Below are positions 23,501 to 34,115 of a DNA stretch of 64,000 nt, piece after piece. The number at the start of each line of letters is the position of its first letter. Position 1 is the first letter of the stretch. The DNA comes from Ambrosia x helenae. Its lineage: Eukaryota; Streptophyta; Magnoliopsida; Asterales; Asteraceae. The notes beneath the pieces are model-generated. The model worked only from the letters and a program-made list of their open reading frames with translations, ran no database searches and was not told where the DNA came from. The stretch spans positions 34,844,626 to 34,908,625 of the forward strand of contig CM061228.1 of the NCBI GenBank assembly GCA_030844895.1, read 5' to 3'. Made by a program: the position numbers and the translations under genes.

Positions 23501-23603
23501 AGAAGAAAAGAAAAAAAAAAGAAGCAGAATGCAGACAGAAGGTGTCCGTCGAGTAGGTTGAGATCGAAGATGGTTCAAGGGAGCTTTTAGGCTCTTGATA
23601 CCA
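20505..23603 (-). pseudogene. Decayed Ty1/copia gag-pol, Ale/Retrofit-like, minus strand
   Basis: Read right to left: primer site TGGTATCAAGAGCC (23603-23590); the gag zinc knuckle CYYCNIPRHDTKDC (about 23385-23340); a protease-like WDTGGSNN (about 23225); the pre-integrase and integrase segments (22812-21981, with EQNGIAEQRHRHVVE); a proline-rich linker (about 22000-21740); and an RT segment (21436-20786) with KWVFRIKRKPDG, FSPVTKP and YGLKQAP. A post-RT piece (20747-20514) has KLVGTLQY. RNase H and the 3' LTR are missing. Frames are broken by stops and shifts, including an in-frame stop at 21242. The TGGTATCAAGAGCC primer site and RT wording resemble the Ale/Retrofit lineage (recall, not searched). 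Non-functional. Confidence 0.85.
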
Positions 23604-23609
23604 TATAAA

Positions 23610-23738
23610 TGTTGAAATGTTATTGTATTGATACTTGATAAATGATTACAAAGTTTACAACTCAATTTATAGAGATACAAAAACCAAAACACTAATTACA
23701 AAGGCTTGATCTTGGGGAGAGAATTATGTAGCTTGATC
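23610..23738 (-). repeat. 5' LTR of the Ale-like copia, inner part
   Basis: The LTR 3' end on the minus strand (CAACA, plus-strand TGTTGAAATG at 23610) lies six bases from the primer site. The LTR runs right until it is interrupted by the Harbinger element at 23742 and continues after 25843 (GGGAGAGGATCATGC...). Tandem units around AGACTTGTTGACTAAAT and GCTTGATCTT occur on both sides of the insertion. The outer limit was not found. Confidence 0.6.
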
Positions 23739-23976
23739 TTAGACCGTATGGTGTGCAATCGGGGAAGGAAGTCGGGGACATGAGGTGGACAATTGCCCGA
23801 TCGGGAACACCGCCCCACCCCCCCCCCCCCCCGATTTTTTTTTGGGGGAAAACAGGGTGAAATGCCCGTTGGAACCGAAACCATCCATTGGCCAATTTTT
23901 TTGACCGTTGAAATTCGGGGGCCCACCTGAGTTAATTGTTAGTCGTTGTAAAAAAAAAAAAAAATTCAAACATTTA

Positions 23977-24024
<48 letters not shown>

Positions 24025-24114
24025 CCTCACATTTCACACAACTCACTCAAATTTTATAACCAAACCACCACATTTTATAAAATTACTCCTTCAAATTTTT
24101 TAACCAAACCACCA

Positions 24115-25470
24115 ATGGATCCAAGGCGTTCAAACCCACAACCCTTTTACCCGAACAACCCCGCTACTCCTTCGACACAAGCTCCAAACTTTCCCTTCCC
24201 CGCTACACCGCTCGACCCTAACACATACGGATTTGGCGGTTTTACTCAACCACAAAATCCTTGGCAAATGCAAATGCATCACCAACAACACTTTCATATG
24301 CAAATGCCACCCCCGAACCAAATGCCAACCTTCCCCGCTAGACCTCAATCACAATCCGAACCCGAACACGACTTTATATCCTTAGGCGTCGATGACGACG
24401 TTATACCCGAAACTCAACCAACATCAAAAAAAGACACAAAGGGGAAAAAACGTGCCACTACTAAGGCGGATAGCGTTCCTTGGACTCAAGTCGAGCTGGA
24501 GGCCCTAGCACGAGCGTGGGTGAACGTGTCTACCGACCCAATACGAAGTAAGTTATTTTTTTAATTTTTTTTTTGTTTTGGCCGTAGCCTTTTATGGCTG
24601 ATTTATTTTTTTTTATTATTTATGAAATATAATTTATGCCGTTAATTTAATTTATCACGTGTAGGTACGAATCGAAACAAAGATAGCTTTTGGAACGCTA
24701 TTTGCGAACAATTTTTCAAGTTAATGCAACGCACGCCTTATCGAACCGGTCATGCCGTTAGTACGAAGTTTAGGGAGATGAACACCAAATGTCAAGAATT
24801 TGCGGGTGTTTATCAAAGATGTTGGAACAATAGAAAGACCGGTGAAAGCGACGAGAATGTGTTGAAGAATGCGCTTGGAATGTTTTGCAAAAAAAAGGCT
24901 AGTGGGGGGTGGGCGTATATGAGGCCGTATGAGATTTTGAGAGCATGTGATAAATGGAGGGTGGTGCCAAACGAAGTGGCACAAGCAAAACGAACAAAGA
25001 CGAGCACCTCGGGAAGTTATAGTGCGGGGGGGTCCGATGCTCGTTGTACTATAAATATAAACGATGACCCGGAGTTTGAAGATGATGCTCCCACGCCCGA
25101 ATTGGAGCGGCCAATTGGAAGGGACCGCGCGAAAAAAGCCGCCTCGAGCTCAAAAGGAAAGGAACCCGAATCAAAACAAAAAGTGACCGAAAAAATAGAT
25201 GCCTTGATTCAAAACTTTAACGAATTTAAGGCGGAGCAAAGGGAAAGGTGGAATGAAAGAATTAAGGAGAAGGAAGAAGTCGTAAGTCTAGAGCGGGAGA
25301 AGCTTGAGTTGGAGAAGGCGCGTCTCGCGTACAATATATCGCAAGACGAAAAGGCGGAGTTTGCGATGATGGAGAAAAGTCTCGACGGCCTTCCCGAGCA
25401 AGAAAGAGCGGTGATGTCGGCGATCAAAGACAAGATCGCGAACAAGTGGCTTGGAAAACGAATGCTTTAG
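24115..25470 (+). CDS. Harbinger ORF1-type Myb/SANT-like protein, two exons
   Basis: Exon 1 is 24115-24547 and exon 2 is 24665-25470. The 117-nt intron has donor GTAAGT and acceptor GTGTAG, and the joined frame gives 412 residues with no stop. N-terminal residues 1-90 are rich in Pro, Gln, Met and His. A basic patch (about 105-117) precedes a trihelix/Myb-SANT-like domain opening with PWT (122-124) and containing FW (about 152) and a conserved RCWNNRKTG-type stretch. The C-terminal third (about 300-400) is highly charged and probably coiled-coil, ending KWLGKRML. In PIF/Harbinger systems a Myb-like ORF1 protein binds the transposon and helps import the transposase. Proteins of this layout are also often annotated as NAM-associated-domain host proteins; the bracketing TIRs favour the transposon origin. 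The start is the first Met after the TA-rich promoter region. Confidence 0.85.
24548..24664 (+). other. Intron of the Myb/SANT-like gene
   Basis: 117 nt, GTAAGT at the donor, GTGTAG at the acceptor, T-rich between. It splits an Arg-Ser pair and its removal keeps the frame across the conserved domain. Confidence 0.85.
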
Positions 25471-25843
25471 ATGTTTTTTTTTATTAATGTATTTTGCTTG
25501 TTATTTTTTAAATTTCTATGCACTGTAGGTTGTAATTTTTAAAATTAATTGAAGCTTATCTTTATTTTAATTTTTACTATTTTTGTTGAATTTATGAAAT
25601 TTCGTTTTTTATAAATTTTGACGATTTTTTTTTATTTTTATGTTTTTTATTTTATTTTAATAAAAAAATAATTATGAAATATAAATTATATAATTAAATA
25701 AAAAGGAAAAAGAATAAAAAAAAAGGAAGGGGGAATGGGGGAGTTGGGGAAAACCATTTCCAAAATTTGGGGGAGAAAATGGGGGAAATGACATGGCGCT
25801 GATGTGGCAGTTGGGGAAAAGGGGGGCACACCAAATAGTCTTA

Positions 25844-26463
25844 GGGAGAGGATCATGCAAAGACTTGTTGACTAAATGAGAGAATCATGCAAAGACTTGT
25901 TGACTAAATAATTGAAGAATATTATCGAATTAATTTGAGCTTAATTCATCGAGTTGATATGTTTCAATATGAACGGAGTTCTAACCGTGTCCTATGGCAA
26001 CGTACGTAAACCGCGTCCCGTGAAAACGCTGTTAGGTCTAGTCTAGTTGTAGCAAAGAGAGAGAAAGGAATTCTATAATTTGGCTCCAACACTCGGTGAT
26101 AAGCAAATGTGGTCAAAAAAGCAAAAGCCCAGGCACCCTTTTCATTGTTCCTTTGCCCAACCTAAAATCTCTTTTGACTAATAATCTTCTAGACGCGTAA
26201 CCGTTATGTTGAGATAACATTCTTAATTAAGTCGGATTTGTTTATTTCTAAGTTGTTTCAATCAAAAAAAGAATATGTTGTAAAGTAATTGATATATGCA
26301 ACTGGTTGAATGTATGAACAAAAGAATATTGACGTGGTAAATTATTTGTGAAAACATTGGGGAGAAAATTATTAAATATGTGTTTTAAGAATATATTATT
26401 ATTTATGTGTTTTATTATACATATATATCATTTTTTAAACGGTAAATACCCATAGTTATTGCT
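25844..26463. other. Continuation of the Ale-like LTR, then unassigned sequence
   Basis: 25844-25920 holds a roughly 31-bp tandem duplication (ATCATGCAAAGACTTGTTG) matching the LTR style left of the Harbinger element. From about 25960 onward I see nothing identifiable. Confidence 0.5.
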
Positions 26464-26480
26464 AAGGGTGGACGGAGTTC

Positions 26481-26650
26481 CCATCCTGGGGGGAGGTCAC
26501 AGGTTCGATCCATGCACACCACAAAAAAATTCCCCGTGACGGTTTGAGCTTAGGCAAGAAGGACACCGGTGCGTGGGTAGGGATTCGAACTTGAGACCAA
26601 TAGGTTAGGGTTGTATAAGGATTTCCATTGATCTAAACCTTTCAAAAAAA
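26481..26650 (+). mobile_element. Short SINE-like insertion with 17-bp target duplication
   Basis: AAGGGTGGACGGAGTTC occurs at 26464-26480 and again at 26651-26667. Between them are 170 bp containing a B-box-like GGTTCGATCC (26502-26511), no clear A-box, and a terminal A-run (from 26644). A long target duplication plus an A-tail is typical of LINE-mobilised SINEs. The head may be truncated; family not recognised. Confidence 0.72.
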
Positions 26651-26798
26651 AAGGGTGGACGGAGTTCTTGCCACTCACCAGCTCAGGAAGGACGCCCGCA
26701 TTAGACAAATCCTGAGATTGAGTTGAGAAGGTCAGGAAGGGTTGGCTAGTTGAACCCGAAGGTGGAGAAGGGTGTTAGAGCGAGAAGGGGAAGGCTTA

Positions 26799-27578
26799 GG
26801 TGCTGTTTGTTTTTTCTGCATGAAAAGGTCTGCAGTCTGCGGACCACATCTGCAGACATCTGCAGGAGAAGAGGTGGACCAAAGGTCTGCAGTCTGCAAG
26901 AAGAAGACTGTTTGTTTGTTAATGTCTGCAGGCTGCTGAAATAAACTGATTTTTTTACAGCAGTCTGGTGGTAGACGGTGGTGGTGGTGGGTGGTGGTGG
27001 ACGGTGGTGGTGGTGAACGGTGGTGGTGGACGGTAGTGGTGGATGGTGGTGGTGGTGGGTGGTGGTGGTGGACCGTGGTGGTGGTGGGTGGTGGTCGACG
27101 GTGGTGGTGGACGATGGTGGTGGTGGACCGTGGTAGGTGGTGGTGGACGGTGGTTGGTGGTGGGTGGTGGTGGTGTACCATGGTGGTGGTGGTGGTCGAC
27201 GGTGGTGGGTGGTGGTGGTGGTGGACCGTGGTGGTGGTCGACGGTGGTGGTGGTGGTGGGTGGTGGTGGGTGGTGGTGGTGGTGGACCGTGGTGGTGGTG
27301 GACCGTGGTGGATCGTGGTGGTGGTGGACGGTGGTAGGTGGTGGTGGACGGTGGTAGGTGGTGGTGGACGGTGGTGGTGGTGGGTGAGGAGAAGAGAAGT
27401 GGAGAAGACCTTAGAAGACTTTGGAACAAGTCTGCACCAAGAAGAGGTCATGAAGACCTTTTTGAGTGAAAGGTCTTCCAAAAAACAAACAATCTGCATA
27501 TCCCAAACGTCTGCGCACGTCTGCGTAGCGCAGACAAAAGAGGTTAGAAGTGCTTCTGAGCAAAAAACAAACAGCACC
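26799..27578. mobile_element. Tourist-like MITE enclosing a GGT minisatellite
   Basis: Terminal inverted repeats GGTGCTGTTTGTTTTTT (26799-26815) and AAAAAACAAACAGCACC (27562-27578) are flanked by TTA on both sides (26796-26798, 27579-27581). Subterminal sequence is full of TCTGCAGTCTGC-like and CGTCTGCG motifs on the two sides. The centre is a G-rich minisatellite. The 3-bp TTA target suggests the PIF/Harbinger (Tourist) class. Confidence 0.78.
26968..27390 (+). repeat. (GGTGGTGGA/GGT)n minisatellite
   Basis: About 420 bp of GGTGGT repeats punctuated by GGACGG, GGACCG and GGTCGAC units. It generates long open frames on both strands (poly-V/G/W and poly-H/P/T) that are not genes. The G-runs are pairs, so only two-tetrad quadruplexes are likely. 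Confidence 0.9.
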
Positions 27579-27581
27579 TTA

Positions 27582-28025
27582 TACTTGTACCAATGATGTT
27601 TCCCACTACCATTCCGTCTACACTAATAGTTATGGTAAGCGTATGGCGAGCCAGACTTCTATTGGGCAATTCAAGTATGGATCGAGCTCAAAATCATTTT
27701 TAGTTGAGTTTTTATTGAGGCTGTGCATAAAATGCAAGACTGAAATATACAGCAAGCCAAATCGAGATTATATGGATTGACTCGAGCTCTTGTGCTTTAT
27801 AATATGTATAATCAAATGTATATAACCTTTAAATTAGTAAATGATGCTTTAGTTTGTTTTATTATTGTTAGATTTATACTTATCTAATGTGGTTAGATTT
27901 ATACTTATATATTTTTTAAACGTAATGTTTGTTAGGCTTTTATTAAAACGAAACACGAAAGTTACATCACAATGAAGGTAGACAGGCAACAAGTTGCGCC
28001 GTCACCCCTTTCTGAATTGCGAACC
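27582..28025. other. Unassigned sequence
   Basis: No recognisable gene, RNA or repeat; AT-rich. Confidence 0.5.
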
Positions 28026-28340
28026 CTAGTCTACAAAAGACAAATCCTTGCCCCCTGGAGATGAACTATTGCTGTGGACGACCCGTTGGACCCTGGTCAA
28101 GAAACGAATAGCTTCTGTCGCTAGGGAGCCAAATGTATCAAAGGCCAATGGGATAAAGACATGCTTGTTCTCTGCACAAGCTTTAGCATGCTTCTCTACT
28201 TTCTTCGATTCCGCCTTTCTCGATTCTTGCCAAGCTACAATCCCTGTTTCCCTTAACCCAACCAAATGAGATACCTCTGTGAGGTCCACGCAAGCATGTT
28301 TCCCCTCTCCCAACCAAAAACAAGCAGATCCGCTAGTCAC
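28026..28340 (-). pseudogene. Fragment of a retroelement-associated C-terminal domain
   Basis: An open frame reading ...HACVDLTEVSHLVGL... and FIPLAFDTFGSLATEAI...LTRVQRV. From memory this resembles a domain found near the C-terminus of reverse-transcriptase-like proteins in plant genomes (CVDLTG...P and FLPFSF...LG patterns). No upstream catalytic RT is in the window, so it is a detached fragment. Function unknown. Confidence 0.45.
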
Positions 28341-28479
28341 AGGGTGGATCTCCCTTACGCAGGGTCTGTGAGAAATTTACAGGGGCCTCCTTTTTGGCAG
28401 AAATCCCAAGTCTAGCTTCTTAGGATGTCCCACAAAACGTCCTTCACTCAGTCATACAAATAATTATACAAATAATCTA

Positions 28480-28860
28480 TTTTTTTCAAGTATGTCTTGA
28501 CTCATTCTCAAGCATGCATCATGAATGCTCGTTTAGTACAAGTTTTGTATAAACAGTTGATATAAGCTCAAGTAATGCTTTGACCTCTCTTTCTCCGATG
28601 TATTTTTATCTTCTTGAAGATTCGGTCATTCCTGGCCTTCCATATCGTGGCTAGAATGATACTTTGACCTATCTTCTTGTAAAGCTTGCTTCCATTTATT
28701 TTCTCCTTTAATAATTGCATTTATTCTTTTACCATGTAACTTCTCCAACAACCATATTACACCATGTATCAAATCCCAAAACCGTTTTAACAAAATTACA
28801 ATTGACAAACAAATGGTCAGAAGTTTTGATTGCGAAACATGTCATACTTTTTCCTTTTAA
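28480..28860 (-). pseudogene. Non-LTR retrotransposon (LINE) ORF2 C-terminal remnant, zf-RVT-like
   Basis: On the minus strand, with frameshifts and stops, the pieces TSDHLFVNC (about 28833-28807), a Trp-rich stretch and IWKARNDRIFK (about 28655-28625) appear in the order seen in the zinc-binding region after the RT of plant LINEs (C..C..E...HL...C, then W..RN...F). It is decayed and short. Confidence 0.6.
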
Positions 28861-29371
28861 CTTGTTGACATCCTTTTACTTGTCACATCAGTAATATTAT
28901 TATTTGTGTAATCAACCCTTAATAGTAATAATAAATTTAAATTGCTTTGCAAAAGTAACTGATAATAATTTCTAAAGTTGGTAGGTTGGGACAGGGAGCA
29001 ATAGCATGATGTGGATCCGGTTCTTTTGACCCTAGAGTAGTGAAAGAAAAGCATATCATATAAATCTTGACCTATGTGCCTTATACGCAACACGACTTAT
29101 CCATCTTGCCAATGTTTGTTCATCATAACTTTCTTGAATTTATTTATAAAAAATCTTACTATATATATTTTTTTTAAATTGATATAAAAGTTAAAAAAAA
29201 AAATCATTAAAACCATACAACCCAAGCCTTTTGCTTCCGAGAGGCGAACCCCAACCGTTTTACCTTTGGCTACCTCCCAACTCTTCGTGACCAGTGCACC
29301 CATAGGGCATGAGATCACCCATGACCAGCTTTGGCAATCAAAGGTTACAAGCATTCCCCTACCTGCTTCTA
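28861..29371. other. Unassigned sequence
   Basis: No convincing gene or repeat; an 85-codon minus frame at 29097-29354 has no motif I recognise and may be more LINE debris. Confidence 0.4.
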
Positions 29372-30180
29372 TGTCACACCCTCAAATTTCACTTGCGGAG
29401 TTTTACTGCGAGGCCTGTGACACATCAGGATCCAAGTCAACGGTCACAATAAACGACAACTATATGAGTAAAAATAACGTAAACCAAACCATGCAATTTT
29501 AAAAGTATCAACCAACAACACATCAGAAGCATAATTGTTTACAATCCCCAAATGTAAATAAAGACAAATGTTCAAAAGTTTAACGTGATGCATGAACCTA
29601 GACGCCGTGAGACCCCGTGCGCCTATCCAAAAGTTGTTACTTTAGCGACCTGAGAAAACATGCTAAAATTTTCAATATACAATGATGGTGAGTTCACGGA
29701 GTTTATAAAAATGTTTCATAAGTTTTTGGAAGATCAATCCCGTTACTACTATGGTATATGAACGTTAGCTAAACGTATGTATGTTACTACTACGATTGGA
29801 AACCATTACTGGCAAGATGCTCCATGAAATGCCCAATGAACAACCGTCATCCACGGTAGAGCCTGTAGTCCGAGACAATATGCACCCGTCCGACTCCTAA
29901 CCGACCCGGGTGGGGTTTGTCAGGCCCACTAGATATATCCACATTTCCCCCGCTATGTAACCCCACATACTCATGTTTTCCCTGGTACTTGGATGAGTCA
30001 TATAGTGAACAAAAATAACAACAGTATAACATGATCTTTACGAATCCAAAATACGTAGCATGTTTCTCCTCCATGAGAAAGTGTGTAAAAGCGGGGCAGT
30101 GAAACTCATCTTAGGTTGCTTCCTTTTTAAATAGATGTTCTGACAATGAAATGATAGTCCCTAATACCGGTGACCTATAA
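29372..30180 (-). repeat. LTR fragment E (long-LTR family, minus strand)
   Basis: Starts TGTCACACCC on the plus strand (the LTR 3' end when read on the minus). Read on the minus strand it contains a donor-like AAG|ATGAGT (near 30106, GT mutated to AT) followed by CCCCGCTTTTACAC, then CTCACCATCATTG and the acceptor CATGTTTTCTCAG ending at 29650. These are the same ordered signals as intron 2 of LTRs A-D. No primer site follows at 29371, so it is a solo or truncated LTR; the right limit is uncertain. Confidence 0.6.
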
Positions 30181-30261
30181 TGAAATGTGTATAAGTGTCT
30201 AGACTATCAACCAATAGGTTAACTAGCCCCCGATTATCCAGATAATGACCATGTATGCTTG

Positions 30262-30403
30262 AAAACGTGTTTAAATGCCAAGGGATACGTGCTAGGATAT
30301 GGCAATGTATCCTCTGGTAAAGTGCAGTTTGATAAGGTCAATCTGGTTGAAAATCTGGAGTGCAACTTGCTAAGTGTCTCTCAAATGTGTGATAAAGGAT
30401 ATT
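30262..30403 (+). pseudogene. Copia pol fragment, left half (split by solo LTR D)
   Basis: The frame reads KGYVLGYGNVSSGKVQFDKV...LECNLLSVSQMCDKGY, the region between protease and pre-integrase of Ty1/copia. It is cut at 30403 by LTR D and resumes at 33097. The 5' part is missing and its start is not sharply defined. Confidence 0.75.
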
Positions 30404-33096
30404 TGTGACATCCTTCACCTTCATCTTTCATCTAATCGACAATAATAGTCCTTCAAATATTTCCATTATAGTCCCTGTAAAGTTCGTCGTTTTCAAATTT
30501 AAATTTAGAGCGAACTAAAATTTATCATTTATATTTATTATGAATCGGGTATAAGTTTTAATCAAATGTGTATGTTGAAACGTATTCCTAAAAGATTCTA
30601 TAAAAAAATTCAAGTGTTAAAAACTTTTAAGTTAAGTTAGTTAACCAAGTTAACTTTTTATAAAGTAAAACTTAACCAAACTTGAATGTAACTAACTAAG
30701 TTTAAGTTGAGGGACCATTTATGCCATATTATGAAACTTTAAAAAATCAAATCCTTTCCCTCTCTCTCACGTAAATCCGGCCGCCAGAATAAATTCTGGC
30801 CGGCGAATCCAAATTTCCGGCGAACCTTTAAAACCTTCAATAATTGCTTATAAATTCGTTCAAAAGTGCGTTTTGAGTTTCTTTATCCACGTTCGATCTG
30901 TTACAACTTCCAAACACTATTATTACGCGTTACAAACAAAGTTTAAAACCGAATTAATTGCTTATAACCGTCGAAGCCATTAAACGCCCGATTTCAACGA
31001 ACAACCTTATAAATTGAATATACCATTACGTTCCTGCACTGATTCTCTTCGAAACCCACATAAAAACGTGTCAAATCATGTGCTGAACGCTCGGTAATCG
31101 GCCTTAAAGTTCCGGATTTGCACATCGAATTTTCGAGCCTCATAACATATTGTGAGTCCTTGTTTTTCTATGTGTTGTACTCGTTTTTGCTCGTAGATTA
31201 AAACCCCATTATTACAGAACACTAATCGTGTCTTGTTATGATTATTGAATTTGGGTATAGGGTTAGGGTTCTTAGGTTATATTTGAGGAAGAAGATGAAT
31301 TGATAATATTGGTTAAATTGATTTTTATTTGAGATAATTACACAAATCTGGGTGTGGTCTAGTGGTTTGGTGGGTGTTGCTCTCTGGAAAGGACCTGCGT
31401 TCAAACCCCTTTACCCACGGGTTCCCTTCCTTTTATTTTTTTTCTTCATTTCTTTATTTTGTTTAAATAATTATAATATATAAATTTGAAATATTCATAA
31501 TAAATTCATTTTTGCTCTAAAAATTATAAAAATTTAGGTGTAACTTCTTGACACCATAAAGAAAATTATCATACTTTTATTTTCTGGAAATTTATTTATT
31601 TTCATATTTTTATTGAATTAAATTGTTTTAACCATAATTAATTGATTAAAAATTCATTTTTAATGATTTTAATCCCAAACTTTTTGGGAAATTATTCTAA
31701 TCATCATGAACTGAAATAAAAATTATTCGTTTAGAAAACATTTACTTTTTATTGATTTTCCTATTTTTAATCATTTAAACATGATTTAATCTCATTAAAT
31801 CAGTTTTAAATATAAATAAGTTTATAAAAATTATGGGAAAATTACTTTCATTACTTTATATCAGAAAGTATACATTTTATATAAAAATAACATTTTTGGA
31901 TCATGTCTTGTATTTTTAGTCTTATTTATGTTTAATTAGACATAATTAAACATTTATTTATTTATTTATACTATTTAAACATCTATTTTATAAATACTTT
32001 TCTTATAAAATAGAAATATTCTTATGGTTGAATGTCTTTATTATCATTTGTTGGATCGTTGTGTAACTCATAATTATTTATTTCAATATTTATGATTATT
32101 GTATTTATTTACAATAACTTAGTGAAAGTAATTAATTGAATTACTTTGTCTTAATTATTCAAACATATTTTTTTTTGTAATAATTATATTACTTAAATCA
32201 CATTTACAAACTTTGGTATATTATTTTTTTAATATACAACTTTTATATTAATTCGATTTATCCTCAAAACTCTAATTCCCCAAATCGACTTAGCAAACCC
32301 TAATGCCTTAGACTCTAGATACTTTAGACTCTTAGACATTTCTTTATTAGTATTCATATACATTATAGGTTGAATTCCTCGGAATTCCCATTACTTAACT
32401 CACGACCGCTTAAGTTGGATTTTGATCGCTTTCGCAAACTGTGAGTATATCTTTCCCTTTTTCATGTTTTACTCTTTTGGGGCTATTCATGTACACTATT
32501 ATCAAATGTTATTCTTATTCTTAATGAAATTCTCATGTATGTTTGCTTTATGTTAATTTGTCTGTCTATGACTTGTCAAAATCATTAACCTTTGAGGGCC
32601 TGGCATTTCAATGAATAGTACTATGGTATATACCCCTGGTGACTCTATTGAGAGACCTTGGTCATTGTCTTGTGATTCATTATACTAAAAAATGGTTTGA
32701 TTCTTGATTCTTGATACTTGATTCTTAGGGTTGATTTTGAACGGATATTACTTATTACATAATTGCAAATAGTATACAACACGTGAATTGCGAAACTCTT
32801 TATATACTATATGTATTCAAAATAGGGTATGCTCTTCAATATATTTTGTATTGACAAAATTATTTCCGTACATGTTTCAGGTTGTTATGAGATCACTTTT
32901 AAGCTTTTGGAACTTAGACTTAGATTGAGATTTATTGTATTCCAGTTTAGATTGTTCGTTTTAATCGTTGTATTTCTTTCCATGTAATAAACTATTCAAT
33001 TCAATGTATTCAAATTTACACTTTAGTACCATGAGCTATTGAGCAATCGTCACTACGTGACACCTCAATGTTTCCGCCATCGGTTGGGGTGTTACA
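30404..33096 (+). repeat. Solo LTR D (long-LTR family)
   Basis: 2693 bp from TGTGACATCC to GGTGTTACA, inserted in a copia pol fragment. The flanking 5-mers are ATATT (30399-30403) and GTATT (33097-33101), a duplication with one later change. No primer site or internal sequence remains, so it arose by LTR-LTR recombination. It keeps the leader architecture: donor TTGTGAGT (GT at 31152), a plus-strand tRNA-like module (31355-31443), acceptor ATTATAG ending 32368, a 72-nt exon-like segment, donor CTGTGAGT at 32441 and acceptor CATGTTTCAG ending 32880 (440-nt intron). I found no minus-strand tRNA-like module in it. Confidence 0.82.
31355..31443 (+). other. tRNA-like module in intron 1 of LTR D
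   Basis: A-box TGGTCTAGTGGT (31355-31366), B-box-like GCGTTCAAACC (31397-31407) and a T-run (31436-31443). It starts about 200 nt after the first donor-like site. Boxes are separated by only about 30 nt, so it would be a shortened cassette. Unlike A, B and C, there is no hairpin over the A-box. Confidence 0.45.
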
Positions 33097-33672
33097 GTAT
33101 TCTTCCTTTTTCACAAAACTGCTTGCAAGATTATTTCACCAGAAGGCCAAAAGTTTATAGAGAAGATAATTGAAGATCATACTTTGCTGATTGCCAAAAG
33201 ATGTGGCAATGTCTATGCAGTGCACATTGAAAAGGACAAAGTATTGAAGAACGCGGCATGTTTCTTCTCAAATGCATCAACTTCTGAAACAGACCTTTGG
33301 CATAGGAGACTTGGCCATGTGAACCTTAAAACCATAAATAAAGTCACTAAAATGGGCATGGTCAGAGGTCTACCCTTGAAGGAATACTAGTGTAAAGAAC
33401 ACTATGTTTCCTGTCTTATGGGGAAACAACATAAGTCCTCTTATAAATCTATTAAAGAATAAAAAACAATTGCATGTCTTCAACTACTCCATATGGACTT
33501 ATTTGGGTCAGTAAAAATCATGAGCCTTAGTAAGAAGAAGTACAGCTTACTCATCATTGATGACTACTCAAAATTTATATGGGTCAACTTCTTATTTTCC
33601 AAGGATGAGGCAATTGAAATCATCAAATTCTTCATTCTACAAGTAGAGAAACAATATTCTCTCTCTCTTTCA
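33097..33672 (+). pseudogene. Copia pol fragment, right half
   Basis: Continues the fragment ending at 30403: the pre-integrase segment reads LWHRRLGHVNLKTINKV (about 33295-33345), then a stop after GLPLKEY, then the start of the integrase core reading MDLFGSVK...IDDYSKFIWV (33493-33590). It is cut at 33672 by LTR C. Stops make it non-functional. Confidence 0.8.
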
Positions 33673-33825
33673 TGTGACATCCGTCACCTTTCATTTTATC
33701 TTTTGTCCGAATTTAGTCCCTCTCATTTCATTTATTTACATTTATAATCCTTGTAATTCGAAGTTTTGATTCAATAATAAAAGTTTCGAACTTGTTTCTT
33801 GCATCGTTGTCGTAATTCTTTTCTT

Positions 33826-33876
<51 letters not shown>

Positions 33877-34031
33877 TTAGTTTTAAACATTATAAGCAAA
33901 TAATATAGCTAAACAAACCAACTATCCTAACCCATTAACACAACCCAACTCTACCCATTTTCAGAGCCCAGATCAGGCCCACCAAAGCTGAGCCCAGCTA
34001 GCCCACTATCCCTCTCCCCTCAAATCTGTTT

Positions 34032-34115
34032 AAAAAAAAATGGTTGTGACCAGACTCGAACCTGAGTTTGATCCGGGTGGAGCATCAACAAGCAACAACA
34101 CAAACCACTGGACCA
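34032..34115 (-). other. tRNA-like module in U3 of LTR C, minus strand
   Basis: A-box TGGTCCAGTGGT (34115-34104), B-box AGGTTCGAGTCT (34063-34052) and a T-run (34040-34032) in the minus direction. Confidence 0.55.

Larger units (their letters stand above)
23742..25840 (+). mobile_element. PIF/Harbinger-type DNA transposon carrying only a Myb/SANT-like gene
   Basis: Terminal inverted repeats GACCGTATGGTGTGC (23742-23756) and GCACACCAAATAGTC (25826-25840) are flanked by TTA on both sides (23739-23741, 25841-25843), the 3-bp TWA target typical of PIF/Harbinger. The 2099-bp element has poly-C/poly-G tracts and a (TA)n run (about 23982-24021) upstream of one two-exon gene. No transposase (DDE) frame is visible, so the element is non-autonomous although its accessory gene is open. 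Confidence 0.85.

Noticed and set aside
23739..23969. Three overlapping minus-strand frames with Gly/Phe/Pro runs
   Set aside because: They read through poly-C/poly-G and poly-A tracts at the end of the Harbinger element; no gene.
26732..27596. Long overlapping open frames on both strands (up to 281 codons) rich in V/G/W or H/P/T
   Set aside because: They are by-products of the GGT minisatellite: all frames stay open because the repeat lacks stop codons. No domain or start context.
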